Shown here piece after piece: positions 1 through 4,731 of a DNA stretch of 14,724 nt. The notes beneath the pieces were generated by a model. The model was not told the origin of the DNA. It saw only the letters and a list, made by a program, of their open reading frames with translations, and searched no databases. Both the position numbers and the translations under genes were made by a program. This DNA comes from JAUVXJ01 sp964577995 (GTDB lineage: Bacteria; Chloroflexota; Anaerolineae; UBA7937; B3-Chlor), in the NCBI GenBank assembly GCA_964577995.1, contig CAZOBP010000059.1, positions 1 through 14,724 of the forward strand, read 5' to 3'. The first letter of the stretch is position 1; every line of letters starts with the position of its first letter.

Positions 1-167
1 GCGCACCAGGTGCCTGTATGGTGCATGCGGGTTGCGAAGTCGAGGATGCGATGGGGTCTCGAAGAGGGGGTCTCGTGAGCACCGCTGCACGAGGTCTGAG
101 CGCATGGGATCTTGGGACGGGTCCCCGGGTTCGGAGGAATGGGAGAGGCCGCGGGCAGGCGGTCTGT

Positions 168-554
168 CTACGCGGTGCAGGGACTGCCGACGAGCCCCAC
201 GCGGCGCAGCAGAGCCCATAGCTGGGCGACGAGCACCTCTGCGGCGAAAGGCTCGAGAACATGGGCGTCCGCTCCGGCGGCCAGCAGTTGCTGCAGTAGA
301 TAGTTGTCCTCTTGCGCCGCGACCACGAGAAGAGGAACGAGGGTCCGATGGCACACCGCCCTGCACAGATCCTCACTCCAGCCGTTGCAGGGGACTGCAG
401 CCAGGATCACGGCGTCTGGAGGGTTGCTCTCAAGTTGGCGCAGCGCTTCTGCCCGGTCGCAGACGACGGTGGGCATCATCTTCTCGTCAGCCAGAGCTCT
501 GGCGACGCTTGCGGCCGTCTTACTGTCGGGGTGGATGACTAGTACTCTGATCAC
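168..554 (-). CDS. Single-domain pseudo-receiver (degenerate response-regulator receiver protein)
   Basis: This 128-residue protein is about the length of one CheY-like receiver domain and has no output domain. The fold pattern is readable: a hydrophobic first strand (IRVLVIH), PDAVILAAVP at residues 46-55, PLLVVAAQ at 74-81 and GADAHVLEPF at 94-103. Every phosphorylation residue is replaced: the acidic pair is His8-Pro9 (only Asp10 remains), the phospho-acceptor Asp is Ala52, the switch Thr/Ser is Ala79, and the conserved Lys is Glu101. It therefore should not be phosphorylated in the usual way and probably acts as a protein-interaction module or reads another signal; this is inference. The GTG start is chosen because AGAGG (561-565) lies 6 nt upstream. 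It is preceded by a long leader with a possible structured RNA and a four-box promoter. No sensor kinase lies in the window. Confidence 0.8.
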   Translation of the reverse strand: MIRVLVIHPDSKTAASVARALADEKMMPTVVCDRAEALRQLESNPPDAVILAAVPCNGWSEDLCRAVCHRTLVPLLVVAAQEDNYLLQQLLAAGADAHVLEPFAAEVLVAQLWALLRRVGLVGSPCTA

Positions 555-683
555 TGCTTACCTCTGTAGCTTCTGCTCACATCTCCGGAAGCGCACTTTC
601 GTGAGCGGTCCATCCTAGACGTGCCCGTCTTCGGGGTAGCGTGCCACTGTGCTAGGCTAGGGCGTCACTAGTTGATCACCAGC

Positions 684-776
684 GGGCAGGTAGAACAGGA
701 AAGGTCTAAGTTGCCCCGAGATGCTAGCCTGCACATGTCGGGGAGTCGTTCTCGTAGCATCCTTACCTACCTGCCC
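684..776 (-). ncRNA. Candidate structured leader RNA with pseudoknot
   Basis: The stretch between the four-box promoter and the pseudo-receiver gene contains nested complementary segments. The outer stem is 684-693 with 767-776 (10 bp, perfect), followed inside by 701-704 with 761-764. Within it, 714-719 pairs with 738-743 and 721-726 pairs with 755-760, in the interleaved order of an H-type pseudoknot. The first bases of the predicted transcript (783-790) can instead pair with 737-746, with a 2-nt bulge, which would break the pseudoknot: an either/or arrangement like that of riboswitches. I do not recognise a known riboswitch class. The short stems could be chance; the 10-bp outer stem is the strongest part. 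Confidence 0.35.
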
Positions 777-799
777 ACTTGTACTCCGACTCAAGCCCC

Positions 800-856
800 A
801 TCCTACCGGGTTCGGATTAAACGACCATAAAGGCGATATTAAAACTCTCTTAAAGG
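800..856 (-). promoter_or_regulatory. Four-box promoter A (predicted regulator-binding array plus -10)
   Basis: Read on the minus strand, four T-rich boxes (TTTAAG, TTTTAAT, TTTATG, TTTAATCC) lie one helical turn apart. Their plus-strand starts are 850, 839, 827 and 817, giving spacings of 11, 12 and 10. Eight bases after TTTAATCC comes TAGGAT (800-805), a -10-like hexamer; there is no -35 consensus at the usual distance. Transcription should start near 793 and run toward the pseudo-receiver gene, leaving a leader of about 240 nt. The layout matches activation by OmpR/PhoB-family regulators, whose direct-repeat boxes replace the -35 and end about 10 bp before the -10. The same arrangement recurs at 2166-2222. 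Confidence 0.65.
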
Positions 857-907
857 CCTTCGATGGTCTATCCAGCGAAGATGCCGTCATGGTGTCGCTT
901 GCACCGT

Positions 908-938
908 GCGCTTTGCCGGGCCGAGCCCGGCAAAGCGC
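908..938 (-). terminator. Perfect 14-bp hairpin after the SdrD-B gene, no U tract
   Basis: Arms 908-921 and 925-938 are perfectly complementary around a 3-nt loop, 14 nt beyond the stop codon at 953. The stem is very GC-rich. Neither side has a T run, so it is not a classic intrinsic terminator. It may be a U-less terminator or an mRNA 3'-end stabiliser. It separates the SdrD-B transcript from the next promoter at 800-856. Confidence 0.6.
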
Positions 939-952
939 GCAAAGGATCGACT

Positions 953-2131
953 TCAGGGTATGGTGGTCACCAGTGGACAATACGAACGGAAAGGTCCGGG
1001 CATTCCGGTCTGCTCGCGGAAGCTGAAGTCGAGGGCATCGTTGTCGAACTCATCGGCGGTGAGCGTCATCCCGAGGCTAACCGCGCCCACTGGTTGGCTG
1101 CACGTTCCCAAATCTTCGTCGGTCGCGTCTACCGCCACCACGTAGCACACCTCATCTGTCGCCCCTGGGGGGCCTGTATTCAAGTCTGTGAAGGCATAGT
1201 CGCCCTCACTGCCCGTCTCCACGGTGGCCAGCAGCGCTTCTCCATACCGGTCGCAGTTGCTGTCCTCGAACAAGGAGATGGTGATATTGTCGAGTCCCTC
1301 ACCGGAATCACAGAAGCTGTCGCCGTTGTAGTCACACCATACCCGATCGCCAATGGATCCATCGACGTAGAGCCCCACGTCCTCGTCGAGATCGTCCGCT
1401 TGCAGATCGATGTTCTCGATGCGAGCGGATGCCGGCTCCGCGTCGGAATCGACCGTTTCGTCGCTGCCCTGATCCTGTAGGCTGATCTGCCAGCCGGCCG
1501 GTACGTCCAGGAACTGTAGGCAGTGCGTGCCGGTAGTCACATCGGTGAACAGGTACCCACCGTCCAGGCTGGTGGTCCGGGTGTAGGTGGCGGTCGTGGT
1601 GCAAGCGGCGTCGTCGTGAAGCTGGACCACGATACCTTGCACACCGGGCTCCCCGCCGTCGTGCACGCCGTCCTGGTCGGTGTCGTACCACACCAGATCT
1701 CCTAGGTCATAGGCGGGCCCTGGAGGGCAGAACCAGCCGTTGTCCGTGAATGCCTGCACCGACAAGGAATGGGCACCGTGTCTGTTGACCCATTCGTCAC
1801 CCTCGAGGAACTGCTTCTTCCACGTTCCTTCCGTGGTGGTGGTGATGGTGGCGCTGGCGTCGAGACTGCCGATCTCCTGCCTGGCTTCAAGATACCCCAT
1901 GGCGATGAGATCTGTGCCGTGATGAAGCTTCAGGCGCCACTCGCCGGGAACGTCCCAGTTGACTACCCTTATCCTGAAGACGTTCGTGCCCTCTACGAGA
2001 CACGACTCCACGGTCAGCTTGGGGTGGGCGGTGTGCTCGGGACTGGAGTAGATGGTTGTCGCTGATGCAGCGATCGTTATCACTGCGGCCACGGAGAGGA
2101 CCAGGAGTAGACTCCAAAGACGTTTGTTCAC
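953..2131 (-). CDS. Secreted protein with two SdrD-B-like domains
   Basis: The product has 392 residues. Residues 1-23 form a signal peptide (MNKR, a hydrophobic core, then a likely cut after AASA). Residues 30-138 are a beta-rich region I cannot assign. Two SdrD B-like (prealbumin/Cna-B-type) domains follow, at about 141-255 and 257-372. Each starts with the family signature, LGDLVWYDTDQDG...D..E and IGDRVWCDYNGDS...D..E, whose Asp/Asn residues usually bind calcium. There is no LPXTG anchor or C-terminal membrane helix. The tail ends RSYCPLVTTIP, which may be a variant of the short hydrophobic tails common on Chloroflexota secreted proteins (inference). Ten cysteines in the mature protein suggest disulfide bonds. 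The GTG start has GGGAG (2139-2143) 7 nt upstream and lies about 28 nt after the predicted transcription start of promoter B. Likely role: surface or matrix structure or adhesion. Confidence 0.85.
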   Translation of the reverse strand: MNKRLWSLLLVLSVAAVITIAASATTIYSSPEHTAHPKLTVESCLVEGTNVFRIRVVNWDVPGEWRLKLHHGTDLIAMGYLEARQEIGSLDASATITTTTEGTWKKQFLEGDEWVNRHGAHSLSVQAFTDNGWFCPPGPAYDLGDLVWYDTDQDGVHDGGEPGVQGIVVQLHDDAACTTTATYTRTTSLDGGYLFTDVTTGTHCLQFLDVPAGWQISLQDQGSDETVDSDAEPASARIENIDLQADDLDEDVGLYVDGSIGDRVWCDYNGDSFCDSGEGLDNITISLFEDSNCDRYGEALLATVETGSEGDYAFTDLNTGPPGATDEVCYVVAVDATDEDLGTCSQPVGAVSLGMTLTADEFDNDALDFSFREQTGMPGPFRSYCPLVTTIP

Positions 2132-2165
2132 AATGCGTCTCCCATGTTTTAGTGTTTGCCACCAT

Positions 2166-2222
2166 AGACTACGGCAGCAGGATTAAAGCGTCGTAAAGGT
2201 GGCATTAAAACCGGCTTAAAAA
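2166..2222 (-). promoter_or_regulatory. Four-box promoter B of the SdrD-B gene
   Basis: This is the second copy of the array, on the minus strand: TTTTTAAG, TTTTAAT, TTTACG and TTTAATCC, with plus-strand starts at 2216, 2205, 2193 and 2183. The spacings are the same 11, 12 and 10 as in copy A. Exactly 8 bases later is TAGTCT (2166-2171). By hand count 30 of 43 positions in the box region match copy A without gaps, and the identities concentrate in the boxes. The predicted start near 2159 gives a 28-nt leader with a good ribosome binding site before the GTG at 2131. Confidence 0.7.
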
Positions 2223-2502
2223 CGAGGTTCTTTGGCCCCGCCTGTTACGTAGTGTGCTCGAGAGGGGTGTTTGGGAGCCAAAGGCCGTTCGACGCCCCGG
2301 TAAGTGGCTGCCCCTGACGAAACTGCGAGCCCGGGCATGGACCCTTGAGCGGCACACCGGGCTCGGGTTGCGGTGTCAGCGCTCTGCTAGACGGACAGCC
2401 AGCATGTACTGTTCTTGAGCTTCAGGAGCAGTGGGTGTTGCCCACACGAGCTGCTCTTGTCCTGCGGATGGTGGCAGTCTCTAGCAGGGGTGCGGGATCG
2501 TG
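2223..2502. other. Intergenic stretch with two inverted repeats, no gene seen
   Basis: Between the divergent SdrD-B and FecR/propeller promoters I find no convincing gene. There are two inverted repeats: a 9-bp perfect one (2326-2334 with 2357-2365, 22-nt loop) and a compound hairpin (2426-2431 with 2451-2456, with inner stem 2432-2435 and 2441-2444). They may be operators, remnants of a lost gene's terminator, or chance structure in GC-rich DNA. Confidence 0.4.
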
Positions 2503-2511
2503 TGCTATAAT
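2503..2511 (+). promoter_or_regulatory. Extended -10 promoter (TGCTATAAT)
   Basis: This is a perfect extended -10 element, TGN followed by TATAAT at 2506-2511. No good -35 lies 17 bp upstream, as often seen with extended -10 promoters. Transcription should begin at about 2518, so the upstream GTG at 2500 cannot be the start of the FecR/propeller gene; GTG at 2521 fits. A 5-bp inverted repeat (2501-2505 with 2514-2518) flanks the hexamer and could be an operator. Confidence 0.7.
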
Positions 2512-2520
2512 GCGCACAAC

Positions 2521-3693
2521 GTGCCAAGAAGACCAATCATCCTCCTGATTCCTGGTCTACTGGGGCTGAGCGCTGCGATCTTGGCGGCCTGCTTCTTCTT
2601 CTCCCTCGACCGTGAGGGGGACGCTACTCTGTTCGCGGAGACGGGAGAGGTGACGGTGCTGCGGGGCTCCACCACCCGGGCTTCGCAGGGGACAGGGATG
2701 CTGCGAGTGCGGAGTGGTGATCGGATTCGCACGTCGACGGACTCCAGCGCTTTGTTGGTCTGGTCTCCGACGGATTCTGCCTTCTTGGGATCAGGCTGCG
2801 AGGTTATTCTGGGTCGACTGTCAACTGACGATGCCGAATCCCTTACCTGGCGTCTTGAAGTGCAGCGGGGCGACACGTCTCATCAGGCGCTTGCATCGTC
2901 GGACGGCGAGAGCCGGCACGAGATTCGCACTCCCGCCGCAGAGGTCGTGATGGCCTTGGGCCGATGCCGCGTGGTGGTCTCGGAACACGGAGAGACGATA
3001 GTAGAGGTCTCCGAGGGCGTGGCTGAGGTGCTGGCCAGAGATACGACCGTGAAGGTGTCGGCGGGAGAGTACACCTCAGCGATGCCTGGTCGGGCTCCGG
3101 CGGTTCCCCGACCAATGGTGGCACGTTTCGTCTTCGTCTCCGAGAGAACGGGGAATCCCGACATCTGGCTGCTGGACGAGCAAGGCCGTCAGATCCAGTT
3201 GACGTTCGATGGGGCTCCTGACCTGGCGCCGGTGTGGTCTCCGGATGGGGCGCGAATCGCCTTCGAGACCGGTCGTGACGGCAATAGCGAGATCTACGTC
3301 ATGGATGCAGACGGATCGAATCTGGTGAACCTGACCCGCAACCCGGCCGATGATCACGCGCCTGCCTGGTCTCTGGGCGGCGCTCGTGTCGCCTTCCAGT
3401 CCGAGCGTGACGGCACGAGTGAGATCTACTTGATGAACGCCGATGGGACAGAGCAGGTCAGGAAGACCTTTGGGCCTGGGCTCAGTCTTGCTCCGCAGTG
3501 GGAGCCGGACGGTTCGGGGATCGTGTTCAGCAGGATAGAGGGCGACACGAGCGGCGACGGGTTGCTCGACCCACGGGACATGGCGGCGTTCTTAGTGCTG
3601 CCGCTCGACGGGGGTAGCCCGGGAGTCTTGTGGGGTACTGGGGAGGTCTTCGACCAGATGGTCTTTCCCTGGAGCCACCGGGCAGTAGGATAG
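2521..3693 (+). CDS. FecR-like domain plus TolB-type beta-propeller, probable lipoprotein
   Basis: The predicted product has 390 residues. I place the start at GTG 2521, because the -10 element overlaps the longer GTG 2500 reading. This start yields a tidy lipoprotein signal: MPRRP, a hydrophobic stretch, then lipobox LAAC with Cys24; a plain membrane anchor is the alternative, since FFF follows the Cys. Residues about 34-165 resemble the FecR domain: G.V.VLRG, L.V..GD.I.T, then TPAAEVVMALGRCRVVV and V.V.EGVAEV. From about 196 come four TolB/PD40 repeats (EIYVMDADGSN, W-S-P-D-G type). Near the end DTSGDGLLDPRD looks like a calcium loop. The protein stops at WSHRAVG, where a fifth blade might begin. 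It is the first gene of a probable operon with the Tat protein and PBP. Likely role: envelope-associated binding or sensing scaffold; the ligand is unknown. Confidence 0.82.
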   Translation: MPRRPIILLIPGLLGLSAAILAACFFFSLDREGDATLFAETGEVTVLRGSTTRASQGTGMLRVRSGDRIRTSTDSSALLVWSPTDSAFLGSGCEVILGRLSTDDAESLTWRLEVQRGDTSHQALASSDGESRHEIRTPAAEVVMALGRCRVVVSEHGETIVEVSEGVAEVLARDTTVKVSAGEYTSAMPGRAPAVPRPMVARFVFVSERTGNPDIWLLDEQGRQIQLTFDGAPDLAPVWSPDGARIAFETGRDGNSEIYVMDADGSNLVNLTRNPADDHAPAWSLGGARVAFQSERDGTSEIYLMNADGTEQVRKTFGPGLSLAPQWEPDGSGIVFSRIEGDTSGDGLLDPRDMAAFLVLPLDGGSPGVLWGTGEVFDQMVFPWSHRAVG

Positions 3694-3762
3694 AGTGAGG
3701 GCCAACCTCGGATGAGTGATTGTGGGGAGGGATCGCATTCTGACCAGAGCAAGGAGCAGGTG

Positions 3763-4731
3763 ATGGACGACGAGAGACGGCGGGAACTGAAGGAGCGTAT
3801 CGAGGAGGCACTGGATTCCTGCGAAGACGACGACCTGTTGGGGATTGCAGGACTGCTGCACGGGGCAGAGGACGGGGAGGACGACAAACCGGTGCTCTTC
3901 CAGGGGGGTATCAACCGAAGGCAGTTTCTGGTGGGTGCGGCGGCGGGGGGCGCTGCTCTGGTCTCCACAAATCTGGCCACGGGTCTGGTGGCGGGGTCGC
4001 TGGGCAGCAAGGCCGGGCAAGCCGTGGCCCAGTTGGAGAGCGAAGCCGAACTGCTCAAGCTGCGGGGGCTTCTCGCGCTGTACGAGAACCTGGAGCAAGT
4101 GGGCATAGATGCCCTCCTCGGCGCAGGAGTTGCCGCCCTTTCCATGTCTCTGGAGGGGTTGGAGGCAGGGATCACTGTGCTGGAGAAAGGCGTGGGCCTG
4201 GTTGACACGGGAGTGAGTGTCTTCGAGCGCTCCTTCTCCACCATTCGCAGAGGGTTGATCCTGGTGGAGGGGTTGTTCGCGAGCCTGGAGAGCCGGGTGG
4301 AGCAACTTCAGGAAACCATGAGTGAAGTGCAGGAGTTCGTGGCTCCAGTGAGCGACGCTGTAGGCAGCTTCTTGAGCGCTCTGGTGGAACGTATTCCAGG
4401 CGTGGGACCCGCCACACTGGATGCTCTGGACAGGATATCGGAGCTGATGGGCGCTCTCCCCGACGCCATCGGCGAGGTGCGTAGCAGACTGGTGGAGCCG
4501 CTGCGAGAGGACTGGTTCACCGACGACGAGGAGAGCGGCTTGAAGGGAGGACTCCTGAATCCCCTTCAAGACGAACTATTAGAACCTCTGGAGGCCTTCC
4601 TCGGCGACTTGGTGGATGCCATAGATGAATGGCAGGGGAAGCTGATCGATCCGGTGGAGGAAGCCTTGACGGAACGAGAGGCGATCAGGCGACAGATAAC
4701 AGATTACAGGACTCGGGAAGGGATCGCGTGA
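3763..4731 (+). CDS. Tat-signal helical protein of unknown function
   Basis: The predicted product has 322 residues. I choose ATG 3763 because AAGGAG (3751-3756) lies 6 nt upstream; an in-frame ATG at 3712 would add 17 residues but has no good ribosome site. The first 50 residues are acidic and soluble. Next comes a twin-arginine signal, NRRQFLVGAAAGG (Arg52-Arg53), with a hydrophobic stretch to about 79. The rest looks entirely helical, with heptad-like Leu/Val spacing and many Glu residues, suggesting amphipathic bundles or coiled coil. I see no cofactor motif, although Tat substrates are usually exported folded. One segment, IPGVGPATLDAL, resembles a helix-hairpin-helix but is isolated. 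The gene follows the FecR/propeller gene by 69 nt and its TGA overlaps the PBP start (GTGA), so the two are probably translationally coupled and may work together at the cell surface. I do not recognise the family. Confidence 0.8.
   Translation: MDDERRRELKERIEEALDSCEDDDLLGIAGLLHGAEDGEDDKPVLFQGGINRRQFLVGAAAGGAALVSTNLATGLVAGSLGSKAGQAVAQLESEAELLKLRGLLALYENLEQVGIDALLGAGVAALSMSLEGLEAGITVLEKGVGLVDTGVSVFERSFSTIRRGLILVEGLFASLESRVEQLQETMSEVQEFVAPVSDAVGSFLSALVERIPGVGPATLDALDRISELMGALPDAIGEVRSRLVEPLREDWFTDDEESGLKGGLLNPLQDELLEPLEAFLGDLVDAIDEWQGKLIDPVEEALTEREAIRRQITDYRTREGIA

Noticed and set aside
53..76. Nine-base direct repeat GGGGTCTCG near the left edge
   Set aside because: Only two short copies; not enough for a repeat array or attachment site.
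32..538. 168-residue open frame on the plus strand across the pseudo-receiver gene
   Set aside because: Arg/Pro/Gly-rich shadow of the minus-strand gene, with no ribosome site and no family resemblance; the opposite strand has a clear receiver pattern.
657..980. 107-residue minus-strand open frame between the SdrD-B and pseudo-receiver genes
   Set aside because: It runs through the hairpin and the four-box promoter, has no plausible ribosome site and no protein-like composition.
863..1480. 205-residue plus-strand open frame
   Set aside because: Antisense shadow of the SdrD-B gene, whose domains are unmistakable.
3426..4569. Long minus-strand open frames of 272 and 325 residues
   Set aside because: Ser/Pro- or His/Gln-rich antisense shadows of the FecR and Tat-protein genes in GC-rich DNA.
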